Positions 27,369-36,342 of a DNA stretch of 43,636 nt are shown in pieces. Numbering within the stretch: position 1 is the first letter of the stretch; each line of letters begins with the position of its first letter. The DNA is from Rhodocyclaceae bacterium (GTDB lineage: Bacteria; Pseudomonadota; Gammaproteobacteria; Burkholderiales; Rhodocyclaceae): positions 1 to 43,636 of the forward strand of contig VEQK01000015.1 of NCBI GenBank assembly GCA_018883265.1, given 5' to 3'. The notes under the pieces were generated by a model. The model did no database searches. It was not told where the DNA came from and saw only the letters and a list, made by a program, of their open reading frames with translations. A program made the translations under genes and the position numbers.

Positions 27369-29454
27369 GGCGCCCGGGCTCCGTGTCGCCTCGAGGCGTA
27401 CTCTCGCGGTTATAAAGAATGCGTGGATAGCGCAGGCGTTCAATGAACTGGAGGCTTTCCATAGACGGCGGTTTCGTTAAGAGACTAACGAGCATGTTGA
27501 CGATAAAACCGGCTGGCACACCAAAAACACCGGCGGCAGCCGCTTCGATGCCAAACCAGGGATCCATCCCGATCCCGTACCAGCCGAGCCAGGGAATACT
27601 GTCAAAACGAACCCGCACGATGTAATAGATAGTGACTGCCAATCCGGTAACGATACCGGCAATAGCGCCTTGACGGTTTGCCCGTGGCCAGAAGACACCC
27701 AGGACCAGCGCCGGAAAAAGACCTGCGCCCGCCAATGAGAAGGCCCAGGCCACCATATCCACCAGCGAGGCTGGCCTCTGCACTGCAACCGCCGCCGCCA
27801 CAATCGCAACGCCGACCATCACCGACTTGGACACAATCAGCCGCCAGGAAGACGAGGCGTCCGGGCGCAACATCTTGAAATAGATGTCATGGGATAGCGC
27901 AGCGGTAATGGAGAGCAGCAAACCTTCGGCCGTGCTCAACGCGGCCGCCAACCCACCGGCCGCCACCATGCCGGAAATCACATAGGGCAGCCCGGCAATC
28001 TCGGGCGTGGCCAGAACAATCACATCGGGACTGATCGAGATTTCTGCCCACTGCACGAGATAGTCATGGTTGATATCGTCAATGGAGATAAGGCCGATAC
28101 GCGTCCACGCCACTACCCAGGACGGTAGGGATTCAACCGGAACACCCACCAGATGCTGCAAAACCTCCAGTTTGACAAAGATGGCATAGGCAGGCGCCAG
28201 CAGATACACCAGCACCACAAAGAGTAGCGACCAGAAAACCGAACGACGTGCCTGGCTGACACTGGCGATACTGTAGTAACGCATGAGCAGATGTGGCAAT
28301 GACGCTGTGCCAATCGTCAGGCAGAAGATGAGCGCCAAAAAATTGGCGCGACTGCTCGCATCCTCCGGTAAGGCAAAGGCCTGCAGGTCATCGACCGGGG
28401 TCACTGATCGATGGCGCGCATCCTTCAGTTCATTCCGCCAATCGGCATGTGCAGCACGCGCGGTTTCCGGCATCGCCCGGCGCTCACGCTCAAGTTTGAC
28501 AATATCCCTGACGGGCGCATCTGTGGCCTTCATACGCTCGATACGCTCCGAGATTGCGCGACGCTCGACGTTCAACGATTCCGGAAGACTGGCGATTCTG
28601 TTCTCCAGTACTTTGGCCCGCTCCGCATACATGCGGCGCACCGCTACCTCTTCAGGCCGGTTGAACACCTCCTGTTCCAGAGACACCAGCCGTTGCATGG
28701 TCTGCGCATAGAGTACGGGCGGCGCCGGGACACCGGTCTGTTCGAAGGCCAGAATCGTAATCGGTGTCACGTAGGCGATCAGAAGAATGACATACTGTGC
28801 GGCCTGGGCATGCATCAGTGCCCGCATGCCGCCTAGAAATGAACAAACCAGCACCCCGGCCAGACCCAGGTAAACCCCGATTTCGAACTGCAGTGTAATA
28901 AAACGGCTGGTAATCAGGCCGACACCGTAGACCTGGGCAATCACATAAATCAGCGATGCAATCATGACTGCAAAAGCACTCAGCAGACGAATGGTATGAC
29001 CTCCGTAGCGCGCGACCAGAAAATCCGGCAAGGTGTACTGCCCGAATTTACGCAGGTAAGGTGCCAGTAATAGCGCCAGCAGGACATAACCACCGGTCCA
29101 GCCGATCACGAAGGCCAGACCCTGGTAGCCCGACTGATATAAGGCGCCGGCGAGGCCGATAAAAGAGGCGGCCGACAACCAATCAGTACCGGCGGACATC
29201 CCCGCATACATGGCCGGCACCCGGCGACCTGCCACAAAATATTCCGCGACATCCGAGGTACGCGTAAACAGCCCTACCAGCGCAAAGACCAGCAGGGTGA
29301 GAAAGAGAAAGATATAACCGATCCAGCGTTGATCCAGCCCCCGGCTCTCAAGCCAGCCCAGAACCAGAACCGTCACCACAAAACCAACCGCAAACAGGCT
29401 GACGAAAAGTGCGGGGCCGTAGGCTCCGAGCAACAGCCGCAGGCGATTTCTCAC
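27361..29454 (-). CDS. Sodium:solute symporter (SSS), VC_2705/ActP-like, with long soluble insert
   Basis: 697 residues. The SSS core is clear: FTRTSDVAEYFVAGRRVPAMYAGMSAGTDWLSAASFIGLAGALY (about 64-107), QYTLPDFLVARYG (139-151), AALSTAEGLLLSITAALSHDIYFK and the closing helices. It resembles acetate permease ActP and the VC_2705 subfamily. Residues about 250-368 are a charged, Glu/Arg-rich, probably coiled-coil insert between membrane helices that ordinary ActP lacks. Probably takes up acetate or another short carboxylate with Na+. Context: DUF4212 partner downstream, DUF294 protein upstream (3-base gap), sensor kinase and acs nearby. Confidence 0.93.
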   Translation of the reverse strand: MRNRLRLLLGAYGPALFVSLFAVGFVVTVLVLGWLESRGLDQRWIGYIFLFLTLLVFALVGLFTRTSDVAEYFVAGRRVPAMYAGMSAGTDWLSAASFIGLAGALYQSGYQGLAFVIGWTGGYVLLALLLAPYLRKFGQYTLPDFLVARYGGHTIRLLSAFAVMIASLIYVIAQVYGVGLITSRFITLQFEIGVYLGLAGVLVCSFLGGMRALMHAQAAQYVILLIAYVTPITILAFEQTGVPAPPVLYAQTMQRLVSLEQEVFNRPEEVAVRRMYAERAKVLENRIASLPESLNVERRAISERIERMKATDAPVRDIVKLERERRAMPETARAAHADWRNELKDARHRSVTPVDDLQAFALPEDASSRANFLALIFCLTIGTASLPHLLMRYYSIASVSQARRSVFWSLLFVVLVYLLAPAYAIFVKLEVLQHLVGVPVESLPSWVVAWTRIGLISIDDINHDYLVQWAEISISPDVIVLATPEIAGLPYVISGMVAAGGLAAALSTAEGLLLSITAALSHDIYFKMLRPDASSSWRLIVSKSVMVGVAIVAAAVAVQRPASLVDMVAWAFSLAGAGLFPALVLGVFWPRANRQGAIAGIVTGLAVTIYYIVRVRFDSIPWLGWYGIGMDPWFGIEAAAAGVFGVPAGFIVNMLVSLLTKPPSMESLQFIERLRYPRILYNRESTPRGDTEPGRHV

Positions 29455-29457
29455 CCG

Positions 29458-30525
29458 TCAGATCCGGTAGGTCAGCTTCAGTCGCTGCTGTAACCGCTTG
29501 GCCTGCTTCAAACCTTCACGCAATACGGCTTCGTCATACGTGCTCAGTTCTTCAGGATGTAAATGGTTGTCTGGTTTGGCGCCAGAAACAATCGCCTTAT
29601 GCTGGTGATTCAGGCGCAGACGCTGCAATTCGGACATGGCTTGCAAAGCCGCCGACACATCGAGTTGAGACATGCCGAACTTCTCGCCGGCCTCAAGAAA
29701 GCGGGTACGGGTGCTGGCGGATTTAACGCCATGCGCCAACCCAATGATGCGGGCAACGTCGACAAAAATCCGGATGCCGTATTTTTTGATATCGACAAAT
29801 TTCTCCTTGCCCTCCTTCTCCATGACCACATCGCCCGTAAAACCAATAGGCGGCTCGGCGGCAAGTGCATTGGTCGCCATCAGCCGCAGGAAAGTTTCCC
29901 CCGACGGCGCCCAGCGCGCCAGCATCTCGCGCAGGGGATCAACCATTGAAAAATCGCCATAAAGCGGGCGGACATCAAAAAAGATTGAAGCATTCAGTAG
30001 CGCGGTTGGCTCCGGCTTGTGAATCCAATCAAAGAACAGCGTTTTCCATTCGTCTTCAGAACGGCACCAGGCCGGATTACCGGCCATGATGTCGCCCGAA
30101 CAGAGGGTAAAACCACAGTCGGCCAGGCGATGATTTGTTTGCTTGGCAAACGGCAGAAAGACCTCGCGGAGCAAATCCGCTTCGCGTTCATCGGATGCCG
30201 AGAAAATCAAGCCGTTATCCTGATCGGTAACCAGCGTCTGTTCATGGCGACCTTCAGACCCCAGCCCAATCCAGCACCAGTTAGCGGCGGGCAAACGGGC
30301 TTCTTCAGCGGTAATGGCGACCACCCGGGCGGCAAGCGCATCGTTCAGCCAGGAAATACCGTAAGTTGCGAGTGCGCCGGTCAGGCCATCATCCAGAAAG
30401 GTTTGATCGATGCGCGCCGCCTCTTCAGCCAACACCAGCAACGACGACATCGTATTGCTTGCTTCAATTTTTGCTGCGAGGGCTTGCGCGCGATTCACGG
30501 CAAATGTTTGATCGCCAAAATTCAT
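29458..30525 (-). CDS. DUF294 putative nucleotidyltransferase (GlnD-like core, no CBS domains)
   Basis: 355 residues. The nucleotidyltransferase signature is GLGSEGRHEQTLVTDQDNGLIF, with G89-S90, R93 and the metal-binding D101 and D103, as in GlnD and DUF294/DUF294_C proteins. The C-terminal half (about 215-345) is the helical DUF294_C substrate-binding domain (FVDIKKYGIRIFVDVARIIGLAHGV). Many relatives carry cNMP-binding and CBS domains in front; this one starts with only about 75 helical residues. The chemistry is presumably nucleotide transfer to a protein or small molecule; the target is unknown. It lies one base after the exonuclease-fusion gene and three before the symporter. Confidence 0.88.
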   Translation of the reverse strand: MNFGDQTFAVNRAQALAAKIEASNTMSSLLVLAEEAARIDQTFLDDGLTGALATYGISWLNDALAARVVAITAEEARLPAANWCWIGLGSEGRHEQTLVTDQDNGLIFSASDEREADLLREVFLPFAKQTNHRLADCGFTLCSGDIMAGNPAWCRSEDEWKTLFFDWIHKPEPTALLNASIFFDVRPLYGDFSMVDPLREMLARWAPSGETFLRLMATNALAAEPPIGFTGDVVMEKEGKEKFVDIKKYGIRIFVDVARIIGLAHGVKSASTRTRFLEAGEKFGMSQLDVSAALQAMSELQRLRLNHQHKAIVSGAKPDNHLHPEELSTYDEAVLREGLKQAKRLQQRLKLTYRI

Positions 30526-30526
30526 A

Positions 30527-32701
30527 TCAGTACTTCACTTGAGCAAAATAGGTTTTCTGAGAAGCCTCGATGGCCTGGCCAAGGGTCGTGACTCCCCGAT
30601 CTGCCAGCGCCGGGAGCAACCTGACAAATACTTGCGCAGTCGCCGTCGCATCGGCCAACGCGTTGTGACGTTGATCCATAACGATCCCGAGGCGCTGCAT
30701 AATCGCTTCCAGACTATGGCTTTCCTGATTCGGATGTGCGACGGCCGACAGAAGGAGGGTATCCAACACCGGCTGATCGAAACGAATCCCAAGGCTTGCC
30801 TCTTTGATTTCCAGGAAGCGCATATCGAAGGCGACGTTGTGACCCACCAGCACCGTATCGGCACAGAAATCGCGGAACGCCGGCAACACCTGATCGATGG
30901 TCGGTTGCCCCAGGAGCATGCTGTCGGTAATACCGTGAATCGCCACACTGGCGGCCTTAAGCGGCACACGCGGATCGACCAGTTGATCAAAATGCTCCTG
31001 CTGCAGAAGTCGACCATTCAAAATACGCAAGGCACCGAACTGGATGATCTCGTCGCCGTTGGCCGGCTCGAGGCCGGTGGTCTCCGTATCAAAAACCGTG
31101 TAGACCAGATCGGCCAGAGGTCGATCAAGATCGACCTGGCCCAGCGGACGATCAAAGAGATCGAAGTCGTAATACTCGGGACGGGAATCGCCATCCCGCA
31201 CATTGAGTTCGACGCGTTCTTCCGGTGTCGCACGCGGAATCAACAGGCGCAGCGACGCCTGATTGGCGGCACGTTGACGCTGGTACCAGACCTCTCCGCC
31301 GTGGCGATCAAGCACCTCGCGCAACGTCGGTGGATTAACACCATGTCCATCGCGCATCGGCTCGATTTCCCACGACAACACGGTCTCGGACGACATGGAC
31401 AAACCGAGCCACATCAGATCGATGTGCACAAAACGTTCATCGCTACCCAGTGCAAGGGTGAAGGAGCGGACGTCGCCGCTCTCCTCGATACGCGCAGCCA
31501 GGAAAGCCAGCGCAGAGACCAGCGCAAAACTGTCGGCGCGAATCCACAGCGGCTCGGGTGTTTCGGTTTGGACCGATACCGGCAGCTTCAGGCGCGATTC
31601 GATGCGACGCCCCGCAGCCTCAAGGATATCGGCCGCCATCATGTCGTCGAGCGGCCAGTTCTGGCGCAGCGAATCAGCCACCGTCTTCAGCGTGACGTCC
31701 AGACGGTCACTCATACGGTTGACTTCTGACGACAGTACGCCGACAAACCGTTCGCGATCTTCGGTCGCCATTTCCGGGTTATCGGCGAGCATTTCGACCG
31801 CAGCGCGGAGCGTACCCAGCGAAGCGCGGCTACCCTCGGTCAACTCGCCTAGCGCGGTATCACGCTTGGCGTCTTGCTCAAGCGCCCGGGTTATATTCTC
31901 GATCAGCAGGATGTAGCCTGACGCGCTCTGAACACCCGATGATTCACGGAGCACCGGAGCAATCTGCACCCGGATCAGTTGACTGTTATCCGTCGTGGTC
32001 ACGAAATTGGCGATCGCGTGCCGGTTGCCACGTTCGAGCTGGATACGGATCGTTTCGCGGGCGTAATCAACCTGACTGGCTTCGAGAATCGAGTTGACGG
32101 AACGACCCAGGCCGATCAGTGCACCACTCGATACGGATGTCGGTCCCTTGGCCAGTGACTCGAACATGAAACGGGCCCGATTGTTATAGAGCAGAATTCG
32201 ACCGTCGAGGTTACACACCACCACGGCCTGAGCCAATTCTGACATCAGCGCCGCCAGACGGTTCTTTTCTTCCTCGACGTTGGCTTTGGCCTTGGCCACC
32301 TGGGCTTCGACATCGTCAATATAGGCATCACGCTGAGTCGCCAGATCATTAATCGCCCGCACCAATTCGCGGAGTTCAGGTGGGCCTTCTTCCGTAATCC
32401 GGAAAGAGCGGTTCGAGCCCAGCATCAGACGCAACTCTTCGACCATCGCCGCCATACCGGTGACATACCGATTGAAGAGGCGTCTTACGATTGCCAGGCC
32501 CAGAAAAAACCCTGTTGCGGTCAGAATGCCGCCCAGTGGGACCTGCGGCAACAGATGCTCAACCAGAACCTCGCGCATTCCCGGCGAGGCCCCCAGCCAG
32601 ATGAGCACCGATGTGAGCAGAAATGGGCCCGTCATCAGCATGCCGAGTACGATAACGGCGAAGACGAATCGCCACTTTGCCTTGAGATCACGTAAGAACA
32701 T
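30527..32701 (-). CDS. Membrane-anchored HAMP/PAS/degenerate-kinase protein fused to a DEDDh 3'-5' exonuclease
   Basis: 724 residues. Two TM helices (about 12-36 and 57-77), a HAMP-like segment (78-130) and coiled coil to 150, a PAS-like domain (about 150-275: ELAQAVVVCNLDGRILLYNNRARFMF ... GYILLIENITRALEQ), then a HisKA-like helical pair (about 285-345). There the phosphoryl His is absent (E289 by alignment), and the ATPase-like domain (350-490) lacks N, G1 and G2 boxes. From 533 a DnaQ/PolC-type exonuclease follows with D538 and E540 (VFDTETTG), HGIT, D626 (GHNVAFDMRFL), H679 and D684 (RHNALADA). All catalytic residues are present. The kinase-like part resembles that of the adjacent kinase (ML-x-D-x-PEM-x-x-EDR-x-RF). 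It is likely a sensor-controlled nuclease at the membrane. Confidence 0.9.
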   Translation of the reverse strand: MFLRDLKAKWRFVFAVIVLGMLMTGPFLLTSVLIWLGASPGMREVLVEHLLPQVPLGGILTATGFFLGLAIVRRLFNRYVTGMAAMVEELRLMLGSNRSFRITEEGPPELRELVRAINDLATQRDAYIDDVEAQVAKAKANVEEEKNRLAALMSELAQAVVVCNLDGRILLYNNRARFMFESLAKGPTSVSSGALIGLGRSVNSILEASQVDYARETIRIQLERGNRHAIANFVTTTDNSQLIRVQIAPVLRESSGVQSASGYILLIENITRALEQDAKRDTALGELTEGSRASLGTLRAAVEMLADNPEMATEDRERFVGVLSSEVNRMSDRLDVTLKTVADSLRQNWPLDDMMAADILEAAGRRIESRLKLPVSVQTETPEPLWIRADSFALVSALAFLAARIEESGDVRSFTLALGSDERFVHIDLMWLGLSMSSETVLSWEIEPMRDGHGVNPPTLREVLDRHGGEVWYQRQRAANQASLRLLIPRATPEERVELNVRDGDSRPEYYDFDLFDRPLGQVDLDRPLADLVYTVFDTETTGLEPANGDEIIQFGALRILNGRLLQQEHFDQLVDPRVPLKAASVAIHGITDSMLLGQPTIDQVLPAFRDFCADTVLVGHNVAFDMRFLEIKEASLGIRFDQPVLDTLLLSAVAHPNQESHSLEAIMQRLGIVMDQRHNALADATATAQVFVRLLPALADRGVTTLGQAIEASQKTYFAQVKY

Positions 32702-32758
32702 CTTGCCTACCTTTTAACAACTTTTTATATTATGCGCCTGCACGAGGTGCAGGAACAG

Positions 32759-33124
32759 TCAGGCAAGTATTTCGCGAATCTTGACGACGAGATCCTTGGT
32801 AGAAAAAGGCTTCAGCATGTAGGCATCCGCACCCAGGGCTAACCCCTTGGCCTGCTCGGTATCCCGACCCTTCGCGGTCAGCATGATAATTCGTAGGGCG
32901 GAAAATGCCGGTTCGGCACGTAGTATTTCACAGACCTCGAAACCGGATTTTTTAGGCATCATGACATCCAGCAGGATCAGATCCGGGAGAAAGCTGCGCG
33001 CTTTTTCTAGGGCGGCATCGCCGTCAGCGGCTGTCTCAATCTGGAAACCTTCCTTTTTAAGCAGAAACTCCAGCGACATCACGATATTCGGTTCGTCATC
33101 AACAATCAGGATTTTGTGGGTCAT
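32759..33124 (-). CDS. Single-domain response regulator (receiver only, CheY-like)
   Basis: 121 residues, a full receiver domain and nothing else. D9-D10 acidic pair (LIVDDEPN), phosphorylation site D53 (LILLDVMMP), T83 and K105 (MLKPFS). There is no DNA-binding output, unlike CrbR/ErdR, the LuxR-type partners of CrbS kinases. It therefore must act by protein contact or pass phosphate on. Seventeen bases after the kinase gene and 57 before the exonuclease fusion, so a cognate partner of the kinase is very likely. Confidence 0.95.
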   Translation of the reverse strand: MTHKILIVDDEPNIVMSLEFLLKKEGFQIETAADGDAALEKARSFLPDLILLDVMMPKKSGFEVCEILRAEPAFSALRIIMLTAKGRDTEQAKGLALGADAYMLKPFSTKDLVVKIREILA

Positions 33125-33141
33125 GGTGAACTCCTTGGTAT

Positions 33142-35895
33142 TCAGTCTTGTGCCAGGGGAATAGTGAAATAGAAGGTAGAACCCGAAACGCCCGGTGTGC
33201 CATCGGCCTCCGGTTCGCCCGTCGTGCTCTCCACCCAGAGTTTGCCGCCGAAATGTTCGACGATTTCTCGGCTGATCGGCAGTCCCAGACCGGTGCCCTG
33301 GGGTTTATCGGTCATGGTGTTGCCGCCTTGACGGAATCGTTCAAAGATCAGGCTCTGATACTCCAGCGGAATACCCGGACCATTGTCATGCACCGCAACC
33401 GTGGCAAAGCCATCGGCCGTTCTTAGGGTGGCGGTGACCAGACCTGCCTCGGTGGGGACAAACTTGACGGCATTCGAGAGCAAATTGATAAAGACCTGCT
33501 TGGTGCGATCACGATCTACATTCACCAACACGGGTTCGTCTCCTGCCGGTAAATCGAGCAGAAATCCGGCACCACGCTCACGAAACAATTGGGTCATCGA
33601 CTCTGCTGTATCGGCCAGCAAACCCCGGAGATCCAGGTCTTCCATAGCCCATTCGACCCGACCGGATTCCAGCTTTGCAAAATCGAGAATCTGGTTAATC
33701 AGACGGGTTAATCGTTCGGCCTCGCCAACGATGATTCCCAGGAAACGGGTGCGATCCTCCGCTGGCATTTCAGGGTCGTCATGTAGCATTTCAGAAAACG
33801 CACGAATCGAGGTAAGCGGCGTTCGAAGCTCATGCGTTACCGTCGACATGAAGTCATCTTTGAGTCGATCCAGTTCAAGTAGCTTGTCGTTTGCTTCGCG
33901 CAGATCGCGTGTAGCCGCTTCAAGCTCGGCAGACTTGCGTTCCAACTCCCGGGAATGTGCACGAACTTGCGAGGCCTCATCCAGAATGTTCAGCACCTCA
34001 TCGAGACCGAGCTCTTCCTCCTGCACCACGGAGCTCACCATCACGTGCGCACTGGCCGAGCCAATCGCACCTGCCAGCTGAGTTTCCGAGAACATGACGA
34101 ACTCGGCATCTGCCTGCAGGTTGGCAATCTTGCCCAGCCCACGGCTTTTCGCATAACGTTGTAATCGGCTCTGCGCCTGCTTTGGCCCCAGAAAACGCTT
34201 CAGCAATTCGACCAGAGCATCTGCCGAGGCAGTACCACGCCAGATTTTCGTGGTCAGTTCACCACTGGTGCTGATATTCACGAACTGGTTTGCTGTTGCA
34301 ACTTCACCCGGATCCTGCCGTGTCATGATCGATACGGCAAAGTAAGCACCAACATTAATGAACATACTCCAGAAAAGAGTATGTGCAATCGGATCCAGTG
34401 ACGTTAGCCCGAAGAGCCCATGCGCGGCGAGCAACGTTATTCCGAAGGGCCCCTCAGTGATGAAGCCACTATCGATCCAGCCGGAGCGGGCAAAGGACGG
34501 CAGTAATGCGGTATACAACCAGATACCAAAGCCAAGTAGCAGACCGGCTAACGCGCCTTTACGATTGCCATCCTTCCAGTACATCCCCCCCAGTAAGGCC
34601 GGCGCAAACTGGGCCACCGCCAGGAACGAAATCAGTCCGATTGACACCAGCGCATAGGCTTCGCCCGCACCACGGAAATACAGATAGCCCAACAGCAGCA
34701 GAAAGACGATCGTGCAGCGGCGGATCAGCATGATCAGGCCACTCAGATCTTTACGCCGGGAAAACTCGGAATCCCGTCTCAGCAGGAATGGCACCACCAG
34801 GTCATTGGAGACCATGGTTGCCAATGCAATCGTTTCGACAATCACCATGCCTGTAGCCGCTGAAAGGCCACCTAGAAATGCCAGAAGCGCCATCGCCGAA
34901 TTACCCTCAGCCAGCGGCAGCGTCAGTACCAGGGTATCGGCCACAAAGGGCTTACCCTCAAAGTGCAACATCCCGGCCAGGGCAATGGGCATCACAAACA
35001 GGTTGATCAGCAGCAGATAGAGCGGAAAGAGCCAGACCGCCCGCCGCATGTGGTTTTCATCGACGTTTTCGACGACGGTAATCTGGAACTGACGCGGCAA
35101 CATCAGAATCGCAAGGCCGGAAAGGACCGTCAGAGAAAACCAGTTGGTATAACTGACCGAATCCGGCTGTAGCAGTGTCTCGATCTTAGGCATCAGCTCC
35201 GCGCGCATAAAGATGTCAGCGAAGCCGTCATTCAGGAACCAGACGACATAAACCCCTACGGCCATGAACGCCACTAACTTGAAAAGCGATTCGAAAGCAA
35301 CGGCCAGCACCATGCCCTCGTGGCGTTCTGTCACATCCAGATGCCGCGTACCAAAAACGATCGTGAAAGCCGCCAGAATGATGGCAATAATCGCCGTCGA
35401 ATCCGGCATGAAAGCCAGGGTTTCCAGTGCATCCGGAATCAACGCTTCGACGTCATCCGGGAACAGAATCCTCAAGCTGTACGAGATTGCCTTCAGCTGC
35501 AGCGCGATATACGGAATGATGCCAATGACCGCGATGACCGTGACCAGCCCCGCCAGCAACGGACTCTTGCCATAGCGGGCCGAAATAAAGTCGGCAATTG
35601 AAGTGAGACGCAGTGTTTTGCTGATGCGGATCATCTTGAGGATGACCGCAGCAAACAGGAACATGATCGTCGGACCGAGATAGATGGTCAGAAAACTAAA
35701 GCCTCCTGTCGTGGCGCGACCAACGCTGCCATAGAAAGTCCAGGATGTGCAGTAGACAGCAATACCCAAGGCATAGACCGTTGATGTCATGACCGAGCGG
35801 CCGGCATCTGCCCGTCGATCACCAAACCGGGCGATTGCAAAAAGAACGCCGAGATAGATCAGGGTGAGTAGCCCTACGAACCAGTCGGTAATCAT
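33142..35895 (-). CDS. Sodium/solute symporter-histidine kinase fusion (CrbS/MxtR-like sensor)
   Basis: 917 residues. The N-terminal 525 residues form an SLC5-type transporter with about 13 TM helices (VYCTSWTFYGSVGRATTGGFSFLTIYLGP and later helices). A STAC-like linker (about 545-640) follows, then a coiled coil (645-675), HisKA with H688 in STVTHELRTPLTSIRAF, and HATPase with N808 (INLLSNAVKF), DNGPG (837-841) and GTGLGLPI (867-874). The kinase is intact. CrbS and MxtR of this design regulate acs and acetate metabolism in Vibrio and Pseudomonas; the acs gene lies upstream here. Whether the transporter half carries solute or only senses flux is unknown. It overlaps the small upstream gene by four bases. 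Confidence 0.95.
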   Translation of the reverse strand: MITDWFVGLLTLIYLGVLFAIARFGDRRADAGRSVMTSTVYALGIAVYCTSWTFYGSVGRATTGGFSFLTIYLGPTIMFLFAAVILKMIRISKTLRLTSIADFISARYGKSPLLAGLVTVIAVIGIIPYIALQLKAISYSLRILFPDDVEALIPDALETLAFMPDSTAIIAIILAAFTIVFGTRHLDVTERHEGMVLAVAFESLFKLVAFMAVGVYVVWFLNDGFADIFMRAELMPKIETLLQPDSVSYTNWFSLTVLSGLAILMLPRQFQITVVENVDENHMRRAVWLFPLYLLLINLFVMPIALAGMLHFEGKPFVADTLVLTLPLAEGNSAMALLAFLGGLSAATGMVIVETIALATMVSNDLVVPFLLRRDSEFSRRKDLSGLIMLIRRCTIVFLLLLGYLYFRGAGEAYALVSIGLISFLAVAQFAPALLGGMYWKDGNRKGALAGLLLGFGIWLYTALLPSFARSGWIDSGFITEGPFGITLLAAHGLFGLTSLDPIAHTLFWSMFINVGAYFAVSIMTRQDPGEVATANQFVNISTSGELTTKIWRGTASADALVELLKRFLGPKQAQSRLQRYAKSRGLGKIANLQADAEFVMFSETQLAGAIGSASAHVMVSSVVQEEELGLDEVLNILDEASQVRAHSRELERKSAELEAATRDLREANDKLLELDRLKDDFMSTVTHELRTPLTSIRAFSEMLHDDPEMPAEDRTRFLGIIVGEAERLTRLINQILDFAKLESGRVEWAMEDLDLRGLLADTAESMTQLFRERGAGFLLDLPAGDEPVLVNVDRDRTKQVFINLLSNAVKFVPTEAGLVTATLRTADGFATVAVHDNGPGIPLEYQSLIFERFRQGGNTMTDKPQGTGLGLPISREIVEHFGGKLWVESTTGEPEADGTPGVSGSTFYFTIPLAQD

Positions 35896-36134
35896 GCTTT
35901 GGTCTCCTCCACTGGCAGTGCCGAACGCGGTGTTGACCGCCGTTGCGGATCAGCCGCAGCTCGCGCGAGCCATATCACCAGCAGCCAGGCGCCAAAGAGA
36001 CCGAAATACAGTGTTGGAATAGAAAACAGATGGCCGCGAAATAGCGACAGAATCGGATAATTAAATGCCAATAGTGCGAGCAAACCCACGATGGCGAGCT
36101 TGGGTACGCTTTTCTGTATCCCTTTAGGCATCAT
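35892..36134 (-). CDS. Small two-TM membrane protein before the sensor kinase
   Basis: 80 residues with two hydrophobic segments (about 12-31 and 38-58) and a Pro/Arg-rich, soluble C-terminus. The TGA overlaps the kinase ATG (ATGA), so the two are translationally coupled. It resembles in size and topology the small subunits that accompany SSS transporters, and could be the small subunit of the kinase's transporter module. No motif lets me name a family. It is the first gene of the operon after the acs terminator, so the promoter should be in 36135-36183. Confidence 0.82.
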   Translation of the reverse strand: MMPKGIQKSVPKLAIVGLLALLAFNYPILSLFRGHLFSIPTLYFGLFGAWLLVIWLARAAADPQRRSTPRSALPVEETKA

Positions 36135-36183
36135 CGACTCCTATCTCAAGCTGTCGCAAACCAACTCACGCAAGCATCTAAAG

Positions 36184-36215
36184 TGAAAAACCGGCGCAGT
36201 CGCCTACGCCGGTTT
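36184..36215 (-). terminator. Intrinsic terminator downstream of acs
   Basis: AAACCGGCG / CGCCGGTTT 9-bp stem with a 10-base loop, followed by TTTTT on the minus strand. It separates acs from the sensor-kinase operon. The rest of 36135-36342 shows no gene. Confidence 0.9.
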
Positions 36216-36342
36216 CTCTGTCAAACATCGGCCGATTCTGATGACCGGCTCTGGTGTCCGGCTTTCACCGGTGTCGCGAACCACCCTCCTCCTGAATGAA
36301 CGCGACCGGAGCGACGCGATAACGCGGTGCTCCGGATTCCTC

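Noticed and set aside
30539-31729. A 396-codon open frame opposite the exonuclease fusion
   Set aside because: Antisense shadow; catalytic motifs of the minus-strand gene are intact across the whole stretch.
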